From Chryseobacterium sp. G0186 (GTDB lineage Bacteria; Bacteroidota; Bacteroidia; Flavobacteriales; Weeksellaceae): DNA of 64,000 nt. The position numbers were made by a program, and so were the translations under genes. Positions 9,712-18,104 of this stretch are shown piece by piece (positions within the stretch are counted from its first letter, which is position 1; each line of letters starts with the position of its first letter). Where the stretch lies: assembly GCF_003815675.1 (NCBI RefSeq), contig NZ_CP033918.1, forward strand, positions 1,364,001 to 1,428,000. Direction: 5' to 3'. The notes under the pieces were generated by a model, which saw nothing but the letters and a program-made list of their open reading frames with translations, ran no database searches and was not told the DNA's origin.

Positions 9712-9726
9712 TTCCATTTTTTGGAA
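9712..9726. promoter_or_regulatory. 15-bp palindrome TTCCA-N5-TGGAA, copy 2
   Basis: TTCCATTTTTTGGAA lies in the 131-bp gap after the polymerase gene, 94 bp before the start of the 769-residue fusion gene. It is identical to the copy at 15132 and differs from the copy at 2634 only in the AT spacer. The dyad is followed by very A-rich DNA. It is inferred to be an operator for the second transcription unit. Confidence 0.55.
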
Positions 9727-9820
9727 AATAAAAACAAAAAATAATATACAAAATACTGAAATACAAACACTTAAATACTTGGCAAACTATTTACATCCTT
9801 TTTAATATACAAGAAATGCC

Positions 9821-12130
9821 ATGAAAAATATATTTAAAAATACAGGATACAGATTGTTTGCGAAACAACAGCCGGGAGCAGTGAAAATTTCTTTTTCTTA
9901 CATCCCTAACCCCGATGGAAGTGTAAGATGGTTTTGGAATTCAAATTCAAAAAAACCACTGTTTTTAAAATTCTATAATGTGGCTACCCTGAAGGCAAAA
10001 CTCTTCTCATGGCTGGTAGAATTACTATTTGTACTGCATCTGCAGAAATTGGTTTTCAAAAAAGAAACTTTATATTATATAGCCGGTGAAAAACCTATTT
10101 TCGACATCGAAAATGACTGGGCAATTTTTACCGGAACCATAGGTCCTAATAATAAATGTCTTTTATACTCTAATGGGTGCTTTTATAAAATAGCAGACAC
10201 CATAAATGCAAAAAAACTTATTAAAAAAGAATGTACCGCTATTAGCTATGCCGCAAAAAGCAGCCTGTACACTATTCCATCGGCTTTACTTCATAATGAA
10301 AGCATTCTGCAGCTCAGCGATATTTCTGAAAACGGGAATAGAAAAAATGAGTTTGGGGAAATTCATGCCAAAGCTCTGCAGGGAATTAAAGAAAGATATC
10401 AGGGAAGCTGTAGAATATCAGAGTGGAAGTATTTTCAGAGCCTGAAAGAACATTTCAGTGCAATCAGAGACGAAAGGATCCCGCCCAATATGATAAGAAA
10501 ACTCAATACAATTCTTACCCATATCGATGAAAATGAAAGCATAGATCTTTCTTTTTCTCATGGTGATTTTACTTCCTGGAACTGTTATATAAAAGATCAT
10601 ACCCTGGCAATCTATGATTGGGAACTGGCATCCTTCGAAAAACCAAAAGGATTTGATTTTTTTCATTTCATCATCCAAAACGGTATTCTGATTCAGAAAA
10701 AGTCCTGGAAGAATATTTTTAATGAGATTAAGGAAAAAAATGCGATAGCCTTTCAGTATGATGATAAAGAACTTGAGAAATATTTAAAATTCTATCTTCT
10801 TACCAATACATTATCATATCTGAAAATATATTCTGAACAGGAAAAATGGCATCACCAGATCCATTGGCTTTTACAGACCTGGACTGAAGCTTTGAATATT
10901 TTTATCACAGAAAATAATACAGAAAGAGAACTTTTGATCATGGATATTTTTGATTATCTGTATCATACCGATTATGCTACATTAAAGTTTCATAACGAAG
11001 CGCCTGAAAATCTGAAATTAAATTCTGATATCGATATGATTATATCTTCCCGGAATGCAAAAAAGATGATTAAATTTTTAACTGCCAACAGTCTCGTACA
11101 AAACGTTATAACCGTTAAAAAATCGTTTATGTACTCCGTAAGAATTATCACGAAGTATCATGAAATTCTTAACCTTGACCTCATCTCTCAGTTGAAATGG
11201 AAATACCTGCAGATCATGAATGCAAATGAAGTTTTGACAAACAAATTTAAAAACAGTTTTGGAGTCTACAAAGTTTCTGAAAAAGATACAGCACGGTTTA
11301 TCGACCTGTTTTATCATCTTAATGAATCTGAAATTCCTGATCTGTATAAAAATTTTGTTTCAGAACATTTGAATCCTCGAAAAACAGATGATAAAAAAAT
11401 GATAATAAAAGCTATCAAAACGGAAGCTTCCAACAAAGGATTCCGTTTTCTGAAAAATGTATACCACTATCTGAAAGATTCTTTTTCAGAAAAAGGATTC
11501 ATCGTGACATTCAGTGGTGTGGACGGAGCAGGAAAATCAACCGTTATTTCTGAAGTTTCCGAGCTTATTGAGAAACGGTACCGAAGACCTGTAAAAGTAT
11601 TGAGACACAGACCTTCTCTTCTTCCTATTCTGAGTGTATGGACGAAAGGTAAAGAAAAAGCCCACGAGGATGCGGTAAATTCACTGCCAAGACAAGGAAA
11701 CAATAAGAGTTCTGTATCTTCTTTCTTCAGATTCGGGTATTATTACACAGATTATATTTTAGGGCAGTTTATTATTTACCTCAAATATGTCTTAAGAGGA
11801 AAAATAGTGCTGTATGACAGATATTACTTCGACTTTATTGCAGATGCCAAACGAAGCAATATCCAACTTCCAAAGATGCTAACTGAAACCGGATATCATC
11901 TGTTGATGAAACCGAAATTCAATTTCTTCCTGTATGCTGCTCCTGAAAAAATCCTCAGCAGAAAAAGAGAACTTTCTTATCGCTCTATATGTGACCTGAC
12001 TGCAGAATACAGCACATTGTTTTCAAAACTGGAACAGAGAAACCAAAATGTAAAATATCTTTCCATCGAAAATAATGATCTTGAAACCACTTTGGGCACT
12101 ATAATGAACACCATAATTACTGCAAAATGA
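9821..12130 (+). CDS. Fusion: phosphotransferase (APH-like) + nucleotidyltransferase-like + thymidylate kinase-like P-loop
   Basis: This 769-residue multidomain protein is predicted cytoplasmic. The middle of the first half has the kinase catalytic motif SHGDFTSWN (H247, D249, N254), followed by IYDWELASF as the metal-binding DFG-like Asp. Together these are the signature of aminoglycoside/choline-kinase-like phosphotransferases. At about residues 365-400 LKLNSDIDMIIS resembles a nucleotidyltransferase-fold Asp-x-Asp motif. From about 558 a P-loop kinase domain begins with GVDGAGKST (566-574), followed by LYDRYYFDF, the DR-Y motif of thymidylate kinases. It may make or modify an activated sugar or phosphorylate a glycan, but the substrate is not known. 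It shares 4 bp with the next gene (ATGA). Domain calls are solid for the first and third domains and tentative for the middle one. Confidence 0.82.
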   Translation: MKNIFKNTGYRLFAKQQPGAVKISFSYIPNPDGSVRWFWNSNSKKPLFLKFYNVATLKAKLFSWLVELLFVLHLQKLVFKKETLYYIAGEKPIFDIENDWAIFTGTIGPNNKCLLYSNGCFYKIADTINAKKLIKKECTAISYAAKSSLYTIPSALLHNESILQLSDISENGNRKNEFGEIHAKALQGIKERYQGSCRISEWKYFQSLKEHFSAIRDERIPPNMIRKLNTILTHIDENESIDLSFSHGDFTSWNCYIKDHTLAIYDWELASFEKPKGFDFFHFIIQNGILIQKKSWKNIFNEIKEKNAIAFQYDDKELEKYLKFYLLTNTLSYLKIYSEQEKWHHQIHWLLQTWTEALNIFITENNTERELLIMDIFDYLYHTDYATLKFHNEAPENLKLNSDIDMIISSRNAKKMIKFLTANSLVQNVITVKKSFMYSVRIITKYHEILNLDLISQLKWKYLQIMNANEVLTNKFKNSFGVYKVSEKDTARFIDLFYHLNESEIPDLYKNFVSEHLNPRKTDDKKMIIKAIKTEASNKGFRFLKNVYHYLKDSFSEKGFIVTFSGVDGAGKSTVISEVSELIEKRYRRPVKVLRHRPSLLPILSVWTKGKEKAHEDAVNSLPRQGNNKSSVSSFFRFGYYYTDYILGQFIIYLKYVLRGKIVLYDRYYFDFIADAKRSNIQLPKMLTETGYHLLMKPKFNFFLYAAPEKILSRKRELSYRSICDLTAEYSTLFSKLEQRNQNVKYLSIENNDLETTLGTIMNTIITAK

Positions 12131-12867
12131 AACCAATTGTTGAAAAAATCATAAGACTTAGAAATCCTGATTTTACGATCGATGGTGCATTGAACTCCGG
12201 AGCTATTCTTCAGCTGGTATGGATTCAGCTCTGGAGCATCATCAGGGGATTAAAGGTTATTTTCTTCTTTAAAAATCCAAAAGGAATGCTTTTAGGGAAA
12301 AGAACCAGCTTTTTTAATCCTTCAAAAATGAAATGGGGAAAATTCCTGAGACTGGGAAATGATGTCTATATTTCTGCCTTGTCAAAACAGGGAATAGATT
12401 TCGGAAACAATGTTTCCATTGGAGCTTTCAGCAGAATCATCGTTTCCACTTCTTTCAATAATATCGGAGAAAAGATAATAATAGGAAACAATGTGGGCAT
12501 TGGAGAATTTGCTTATCTGGGAGGTTCCGGAGGACTGGAAATCGGCGATGAATGCATCGTTGGGCAGTACCTGAGCTGTCATCCGGAAAATCATAATTAT
12601 GAGGATTTAGATATTTCCATAAGACATCAGGGAGTTAACAGAAAAGGAATCAAGATTGGGAAAAACTGCTGGATCGGCAGTAAAGTTACCATTTTGGATG
12701 GTGTAGAGATTGGTGATGGCTGCATTTTGGCGGCAGGAAGTGTGATTACAAAATCTTTTCCTGATAACAGCATTATAGGAGGCATTCCTGCAAAACTAAT
12801 AAAAACAAGAACTCATGGCAACCCATCAAACTATACTGGCAACTTGCTACGCAGTGAATCCTTATAA
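12127..12867 (+). CDS. Left-handed beta-helix (hexapeptide repeat) acyltransferase
   Basis: This 246-residue protein has imperfect hexapeptide repeats ([LIV]-G-x4) from about residue 75. They include IGNNVGIGEFAYLGGSGG, a histidine pair in the active-site region (SCHPENHNYED), IGKNCWIGSKVTILDGVEIG and the family ending GGIPAKLIK. This pattern matches WcaF/Maa/LpxA-type O-acetyl- or N-acyltransferases, which decorate sugars. The N-terminal 60 residues contain a hydrophobic segment (LQLVWIQLWSIIRGLKVIFFF) that may anchor it to the membrane. It starts inside the stop of the fusion gene, and its last 53 bp overlap the next glycosyltransferase, an unusually long overlap. Confidence 0.88.
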   Translation: MKPIVEKIIRLRNPDFTIDGALNSGAILQLVWIQLWSIIRGLKVIFFFKNPKGMLLGKRTSFFNPSKMKWGKFLRLGNDVYISALSKQGIDFGNNVSIGAFSRIIVSTSFNNIGEKIIIGNNVGIGEFAYLGGSGGLEIGDECIVGQYLSCHPENHNYEDLDISIRHQGVNRKGIKIGKNCWIGSKVTILDGVEIGDGCILAAGSVITKSFPDNSIIGGIPAKLIKTRTHGNPSNYTGNLLRSESL

Positions 12868-14047
12868 AGGTTCTGAAGATGCGATGGGCTGGAATTTTGT
12901 CTATCAAATTGCCAGATTCCGAAAAGTGATCGCTATTACAAGGGAAAATAACAGAGACCATATTGAGAAATATATGGCAGAAAATCCTGATACCGTTTAT
13001 CAGAATATGAGTTTTCTCTATTTTGATCTTCCCTATTGGATGCGTTTCTGGAAAAAGGGAAACCGGGGAGCCATGCTGTATTATTATCTTTGGCAGAAAG
13101 GAATTATCTCATTTATCAAAAAACAGAAACTGGATTTTGATATTGTACATAATGTCAATTTCCATAACGACTGGACGCCCAGTTTTTTATGGAAGCTTCA
13201 TAAGCCAATGGTCTGGGGACCTGTAGGACATCACCCAATTATTCCAAAACAGTATCTGCGAGATTATCCGAAGAAATATTTTATGAAAGACCGTCTCACG
13301 TGGATGGTGAAAAATTTCTTCTGGAACTTTTCACCTTCATTAAGGAACACGATCCAACATTCAGATCATATCTGGTGTATGAATACCGGAGTTCCTGAAA
13401 AGCTCGGTCTTCCTGAACATAAATATTCACTCTATCCGTCCGTAGCTTCGGAAGATTTTTTTCAAAGCAGTGAGATTCCTGTAAAATCTGATTTTACGGT
13501 GATCAGCGTGGGAAGATTTGTTCCGTTAAAAGGTTTTGATTTGACCATAAGATCATTTGCAGGGTTTATCAATAGCCTTCCGGAAAAAGACAGAGCGCAA
13601 TGCAGGCTGATCCTGGTAGGAACAGGTGAACAAAAAGAATTTTACCTGCGTCTTATTACCGAAAACCAGATGAATGATTATATTGAAATCATTGAATGGA
13701 TCGACCGAAGAGACCTGATGAAAATGTACCAAAAAGCTTCCGTATTTCTTTTTCCTTCACATGAAGGAGCTGGAATGGTGGTTCCGGAAGCGCTTTCTTT
13801 TGGATTACCGGTGGTATGTCTTCAAAATGAAGGCCCAGGAGAATTTGTGAATCAACAGTGTGGCATTACAGTTCCCCAGCAGGAATATAATAAGACCATA
13901 GAAGGTTTAAGCAGTGCATTGCTCAGATTATTCCTGGATAAAAATCTTCAGAAAGAAATGAGTATCGGAGCCAGAAAACATTATTTAGAAAGATTCTCCT
14001 GGGAAAAAAGAGGAGAACATCTCAACAACATTTATAACCAACTGTAA
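12815..14047 (+). CDS. Glycosyltransferase family 4 (GT-B fold)
   Basis: This 410-residue enzyme starts TILATCYAVNPYKGSEDAMGW, a common GT4 opening (AYACEPGKGSE-like). It contains WGPVGHHP in the acceptor domain, VISVGRFVPLKGFDLTIRSF at the domain joint, and FPSHEGAGMVVPEALSFGLP with the catalytic E-x7-E. The start at 12815 lies inside the upstream acyltransferase gene but is needed because the first beta strand would otherwise be lost. It is inferred to add a sugar to the repeat unit. The next gene follows after 1 bp. Confidence 0.9.
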   Translation: MATHQTILATCYAVNPYKGSEDAMGWNFVYQIARFRKVIAITRENNRDHIEKYMAENPDTVYQNMSFLYFDLPYWMRFWKKGNRGAMLYYYLWQKGIISFIKKQKLDFDIVHNVNFHNDWTPSFLWKLHKPMVWGPVGHHPIIPKQYLRDYPKKYFMKDRLTWMVKNFFWNFSPSLRNTIQHSDHIWCMNTGVPEKLGLPEHKYSLYPSVASEDFFQSSEIPVKSDFTVISVGRFVPLKGFDLTIRSFAGFINSLPEKDRAQCRLILVGTGEQKEFYLRLITENQMNDYIEIIEWIDRRDLMKMYQKASVFLFPSHEGAGMVVPEALSFGLPVVCLQNEGPGEFVNQQCGITVPQQEYNKTIEGLSSALLRLFLDKNLQKEMSIGARKHYLERFSWEKRGEHLNNIYNQL

Positions 14048-14048
14048 G

Positions 14049-15125
14049 ATGAAAAGAATTGTTGCCATCCATTTATTGAACGATTACAGCGGGAGTCCAA
14101 AAGTACTGATGCAGCTTTTGAAAGCATGGACAAAAAACGGAATTGATGCTCACCTTTTTACTTCCGGCGGAAGAACAGGGTTTCTCTCCGACATCCCCAA
14201 CGTTAAAAATCATTTCTTTTGGTATCGGTTTTCTCCCAATGCAATGGTCAGAATCTGTAATTTTTTCGTGAGTCAGTTTCTTTTGATGATCAATCTTTTA
14301 TATTTTCTAAAAAAGCAGGACATCGTCTATATCAATACGGTGCTTCCTTTTGGGGCAGCTATTGCGGGAAAAATAAAAGGCTGCAAAATCATTTACCATA
14401 TCCATGAAACCTCTGTAAAACCTAAAATATTTAAAAATTTTCTTTTCGGAATCGCAAAGTTCACGGCGGATAAGATCGTTTTTGTTTCAGATTATCTCTT
14501 AAAACAGGAATCTCTGATAGATCATCAGGTTCTTCTCTATAATGTTTTGGAAAGTGATTTTACCGATCAGGCAGATCAGTTCCGATATGTGGAAAAGCCG
14601 GTTCCGATTGTCCTGATGATCTGTTCTTTAAAAATATACAAAGGCGTTGACGAATTTTTAAAATTAGCAGAAAAAAATTACAGTTACCTATTCAAATTGG
14701 TTGTAAATGCTTCAGAAAAGGAAATTCAGGAGTATTTTAAAGGGAAAATAATTCCGGATAATATTACCATTTATCCTACACAAACCAATACCCATCCTTT
14801 TTATCTGGAAGCAAGCATCATCGTCAATTTGTCGCACCCTGATCTTTGGGTAGAGACTTTCGGACTGACAATTCTGGAAGGAATGCGTTACCGTCTCCCG
14901 GCTATTGTTCCTCCGGTTGGCGGGGTGACCGAATTGGTGAAAGACGGTAAAAACGGATTTTTGATTCATTCTAAAGATATCGACGAATTATCTGAAAAGA
15001 TTACGTATATATTGAGCAATGCATCCGTGTACCAGTCGCTCAGTGAGGCCTCTTACCAGACAAGTCTTTTGTTTTCAGAAGATTATTTTGAAAAAGAATC
15101 GCTGCAGATTATTTCCAATTTATAA
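14049..15125 (+). CDS. Glycosyltransferase family 4 (GT-B fold)
   Basis: This 358-residue protein opens with RIVAIHLLNDYSGSPKVLMQLLKAW, matching GT4 enzymes with a G-[SG]-P-K turn. It has YHIHETSVKP, a joint region VLMICSLKIYKGVDEFLKLAE and a donor-binding segment VETFGLTILEGMRYRLPAIVPPVGG, with the E-x7-E motif shifted to ETFGLTILEG. It is the last gene of the second unit; 126 bp with a palindrome and a promoter-like sequence follow. The sugar is unknown. Confidence 0.88.
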   Translation: MKRIVAIHLLNDYSGSPKVLMQLLKAWTKNGIDAHLFTSGGRTGFLSDIPNVKNHFFWYRFSPNAMVRICNFFVSQFLLMINLLYFLKKQDIVYINTVLPFGAAIAGKIKGCKIIYHIHETSVKPKIFKNFLFGIAKFTADKIVFVSDYLLKQESLIDHQVLLYNVLESDFTDQADQFRYVEKPVPIVLMICSLKIYKGVDEFLKLAEKNYSYLFKLVVNASEKEIQEYFKGKIIPDNITIYPTQTNTHPFYLEASIIVNLSHPDLWVETFGLTILEGMRYRLPAIVPPVGGVTELVKDGKNGFLIHSKDIDELSEKITYILSNASVYQSLSEASYQTSLLFSEDYFEKESLQIISNL

Positions 15126-15131
15126 TTTATT

Positions 15132-15146
15132 TTCCATTTTTTGGAA
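15132..15146. promoter_or_regulatory. 15-bp palindrome TTCCA-N5-TGGAA, copy 3
   Basis: TTCCATTTTTTGGAA is identical to the copy at 9712. It lies 105 bp before the glycosyltransferase start at 15252 and ends 32 bp before the TTG of a promoter-like sequence at 15178. This places its centre roughly 70-80 bp upstream of the expected transcription start, a position typical of activator sites. It supports the view that the palindrome is a regulatory site rather than a terminator. Confidence 0.58.
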
Positions 15147-15177
15147 CCTGGCATTAAAACCAAACAAGATTAATAAA

Positions 15178-15207
15178 TTGATTTTCAATTAGTTAAAAAT
15201 TATTTTG
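15178..15207 (+). promoter_or_regulatory. Candidate Bacteroidota promoter (TTG-N19-TTATTTTG)
   Basis: TTG at 15178-15180, a 19-bp spacer and TTATTTTG at 15200-15207 match the Bacteroidota consensus TTG-N19-TAnnTTTG with one mismatch. The predicted start site is near 15213, giving a leader of about 40 bases to the ATG at 15252. It would drive the last two genes of the locus. Confidence 0.45.
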
Positions 15208-15251
15208 CTTTTGGAATATAAATCGTAATACTGTTATCAAATACATCTATT

Positions 15252-16472
15252 ATGAAGACAAAAGTAGCCATCATCGGAACGGTAGGTTTACCTGCTAAAT
15301 ACGGAGGTTTTGAAACTTTAACGGCACATCTTGTAGAAGAGCTTGCCGACACTTATGATTTTACAGTGTACTGCTCATCAAAAAAATACACAAAAGAAGA
15401 AAGAACCGAAAGCTGGAAAGGGGCCAAACTAAAATATCTTCCTCTTGATGCCAACGGAATTCAAAGCATACCGTATGATACGTTATCAATTTTTCATGCT
15501 TTATTTACCAGTGATGTTTTATTGGTTTTAGGAGTTGCAGGCGCCTGGTTATTACCATTTGTAAAGTTATTTACCCGTAAAAAAATCATCATTTCGATTG
15601 ACGGTATAGAATGGAAAAGAGATAAATGGTCTTTACCTGCAAAATTATACCTGTGGTGGGCAGAAAAACTGGCCGTGAGATTTTCCCACATTGATATTTC
15701 TGATAATGAATCTATTCAGGATTATACTTCTTTACGATATAAAACGATCAGCAGGGTCATAGAATATGGTGCAGACCACACAAAAGTCAATTTGACCCCG
15801 ACTTCTGAAAATAGAGAAAAATACCCTTTTTTATCCGAAGAATATGCCGTAAAGGTCTGCAGAATAGAACCGGAAAATCATGTTCATACCATTTTAAAAG
15901 TGTTCAGTGAACTTCCTGACCGTACGCTGGTATTGGTTGGCAACTGGAAAAACAGCCCGTATGGAATTGATATGAAACAGCAATATTCAGGCTTTAAAAA
16001 TATTCATCTTCTGGATCCTATTTATGATCAGGAAATGATAGATCTTATCCGCGGAAATGCTTCTCTCTATATCCACGGACATTCTGCAGGAGGCACCAAT
16101 CCTTCTTTGGTAGAAGCAATGTTTTTAGGGCTGCCCATCATAAGCAATGGAGTTTCTTACAACAGAACCACGACTGAGGATCAGGCTTTTTATTTTTCCA
16201 ATGAAGAAGATCTTAAAAATATTTTAAATAAAATGACAAGAGAAGATCTCCGGAATTGTGCCGTACAGATGAAGAAAATAGCAGAGAGAAGATATACCTG
16301 GAAAAAAATAGCAAAAAAATACAGTCAGCTGATTGAAGAGACTTTTACAGTCAACAAAAAAACAAATGTTTACCCTATGATTTCAAAACTAGACAAAAAA
16401 ATTCTTGAAAAATATAACCTGGAACATTTGAAAAATATACAGCTGTTCAACAGTTCAAATAAAACCGCTTAA
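15252..16472 (+). CDS. Glycosyltransferase with DUF1972 N-terminal domain (rhamnosyltransferase-like)
   Basis: This 406-residue protein has the N terminus VAIIGTVGLPAKYGGFETL, diagnostic of the DUF1972 family of GT4-like enzymes. Its C-terminal half has RIEPENHVHTILKVFSELP, LVLVGNW and HGHSAGGTNPSLVEAMFLGLP (donor-binding Glu region). Related enzymes in streptococcal capsule loci add the second sugar, often rhamnose, to the lipid-linked first sugar. This fits its position directly before a WecA-like initiating enzyme, 11 bp away. The rhamnose assignment is only by family analogy. Confidence 0.88.
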   Translation: MKTKVAIIGTVGLPAKYGGFETLTAHLVEELADTYDFTVYCSSKKYTKEERTESWKGAKLKYLPLDANGIQSIPYDTLSIFHALFTSDVLLVLGVAGAWLLPFVKLFTRKKIIISIDGIEWKRDKWSLPAKLYLWWAEKLAVRFSHIDISDNESIQDYTSLRYKTISRVIEYGADHTKVNLTPTSENREKYPFLSEEYAVKVCRIEPENHVHTILKVFSELPDRTLVLVGNWKNSPYGIDMKQQYSGFKNIHLLDPIYDQEMIDLIRGNASLYIHGHSAGGTNPSLVEAMFLGLPIISNGVSYNRTTTEDQAFYFSNEEDLKNILNKMTREDLRNCAVQMKKIAERRYTWKKIAKKYSQLIEETFTVNKKTNVYPMISKLDKKILEKYNLEHLKNIQLFNSSNKTA

Positions 16473-16483
16473 AACCAAACGCC

Positions 16484-17551
16484 ATGAAAAATTGTATAGA
16501 ACTATCCATACTGGGAATCCTTGCTTTCACTTTATCGATGTGTATCATTCCACTGATGAGAGCGGCTGCCCAAAAACTTAAATTAGTAGATGTTCCCAAT
16601 TCAAGAAAAGTTCATCAGACGGCAATTCCTCTCATTGGAGGCTTAGTGATAGGCATTGTTGTTAGTTTACTGATGGGAGCTACCGTCAGTAACAGCCTGA
16701 AAGAGATACTTCCGATCATCATCACTTCATACATTATGCTGTTGGTAGGAACTTTAGATGACAAAACGGACATTAAGGCAATCTATAAGCTGGGGATACA
16801 ACTCTGTGTGAGTGTAATAATAGCAACATCCGGAATCAGAATATCTTCTTTGTACGGGCTATTCGGAGTTTATGAAATCAATATTTACCTGCAATACATT
16901 CTTACCGTTTTGGTTATTACCACTGCAGTGAACTCCTTTAATCTGATCGATGGAATAGACGGATTGGCAGGAAGCGTTGCAGGAATAGGTTTTGGTCTAT
17001 TTTTTATTATCACTCTTATAGAAGGCAACATTAGCCTTGCAAAAATTGGCATTTTGTTCATCGGCAGTATCCTGGCTTTCCTCAAATACAATTTTTCTCA
17101 AAAAAACAAAATATTTTTAGGGAACTCCGGGGCATTATTTTTAGGATACCTATTAATTTGTTTAGGTATTTATATTACGAAATTTGACCACAGTACGACT
17201 CATTTCCCTTATGGTATCTTCTTCATTCTGTTTGTATTTACCGTCCCGGTCATAGATTCTGTAAGAGTATATGCCGATAGAATTTTAAGAGGAAAATCTG
17301 CATTCAAAGCAGATAAAACACACATCCATCATCACCTTTTACAATTGGGTCTGTCTCACAAAAAAATTACTCTGATCTTTTTATCAATCAATGTTATCGT
17401 TCTTGCCATTCAGATCATTTTTTTCAACAACTACTCTATTTACACCATACTATTTTCTTTCCTTGCTTTTATCCTAATATTTAAGCTGATCAAAGCTATC
17501 AACCTTTTTTTAACCTGGAAAAATAACATCAAACAAATGGAAAATTCATAA
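16484..17551 (+). CDS. WecA/TagO-like undecaprenyl-phosphate HexNAc-1-phosphate transferase
   Basis: This 355-residue, roughly 11-helix membrane enzyme belongs to the MraY/WecA superfamily. Visible motifs are DVPNSRKVHQTAIPLIGG (periplasmic start), LVGTLDDKTDI (DD motif), NSFNLIDGIDGLAG (N-x-x-N-x-x-DG-x-DGLAG), FLGNSGALFLGYLL (the GN[ST]G loop) and HIHHHLLQLGLSHKK (HIHH substrate motif). It transfers a HexNAc-1-phosphate from a UDP-sugar to undecaprenyl phosphate, which starts repeat-unit synthesis. It is the only initiating enzyme seen in this locus and is its last gene. Confidence 0.92.
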   Translation: MKNCIELSILGILAFTLSMCIIPLMRAAAQKLKLVDVPNSRKVHQTAIPLIGGLVIGIVVSLLMGATVSNSLKEILPIIITSYIMLLVGTLDDKTDIKAIYKLGIQLCVSVIIATSGIRISSLYGLFGVYEINIYLQYILTVLVITTAVNSFNLIDGIDGLAGSVAGIGFGLFFIITLIEGNISLAKIGILFIGSILAFLKYNFSQKNKIFLGNSGALFLGYLLICLGIYITKFDHSTTHFPYGIFFILFVFTVPVIDSVRVYADRILRGKSAFKADKTHIHHHLLQLGLSHKKITLIFLSINVIVLAIQIIFFNNYSIYTILFSFLAFILIFKLIKAINLFLTWKNNIKQMENS

Positions 17552-18104
17552 ACATATCTTATAAAATGAAAATAGAATCATATAAAAACTGACATTTATT
17601 TTTTTTTATAGTTTTTTTCAGAAACTAAAATGATTTGGCTGTAAAACAATTGAAATCCTCTGTAAATATTTCACTGCATAATTCGATACTTCTTTGGTTG
17701 TGGGTACAAGACCATTCAAGCCATCTAATTATTGGAAAACTGATAATTTAACTTTTGATGAATGTTAGAAATTAAATTGATAAAAATGAGCCTTGTAATT
17801 CTTGTTTAATTTGGCTTAAACGAATTAAATCATCGATAAAAGTGTTTGAAGATACGCTCGTTAAGGTCACCAAAACCCAAATGGCGCCACTTAAAACAAG
17901 TGGCGCCATTTATTTTTAGAATCTTTTCATTGAAGTATTAAGACACTTAAAATCATGAAAATTTAACTTGATTTTGATCATGATGAATTTAAATATATCT
18001 GATTACAAAATGAGTTTTTATAAAGAAATACAACATACTGCATGAAAGCTAAATAGAGCTCATACATCCATCTCTATCTGTTATTAGTCCATTTATTTTT
18101 AATA
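17552..18104. other. 553-bp intergenic region, possibly with gene remnants
   Basis: No convincing gene lies between the WecA-like gene and the MarR-like gene. A weak hairpin with a T tract (AAAAACT/AGTTTTT, 17584-17616) may end the polysaccharide unit. Further on, stop-free stretches of about 40-45 codons occur on both strands around 17,772-17,917. One of them begins with an ATG on the minus strand at 17909, but that ATG lies in the stem of the strong hairpin listed separately. The stretch may be decayed coding DNA or the body of an unannotated RNA. Confidence 0.3.
17879..17917 (+). terminator. Strong intrinsic terminator, perfect 14-bp stem
   Basis: The left arm AAATGGCGCCACTT (17879-17892), a 5-base loop AAAAC and the right arm (17898-17911) pair perfectly, and ATTTTT follows. 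The GC-rich core stands out in AT-rich DNA. It lies 328 bp after the last polysaccharide gene and about 190 bp from the end of the convergent MarR-like gene, so it is not tight against either. It could end a long 3' untranslated region or a separate small RNA. Confidence 0.7.

Noticed and set aside
17772..17909. Minus-strand 45-codon frame starting MAPLVLSGAIWVL
   Set aside because: Its ATG is formed by the terminator stem and the opposite strand is equally open, so the frame is probably accidental. It is mentioned only as part of the intergenic region.
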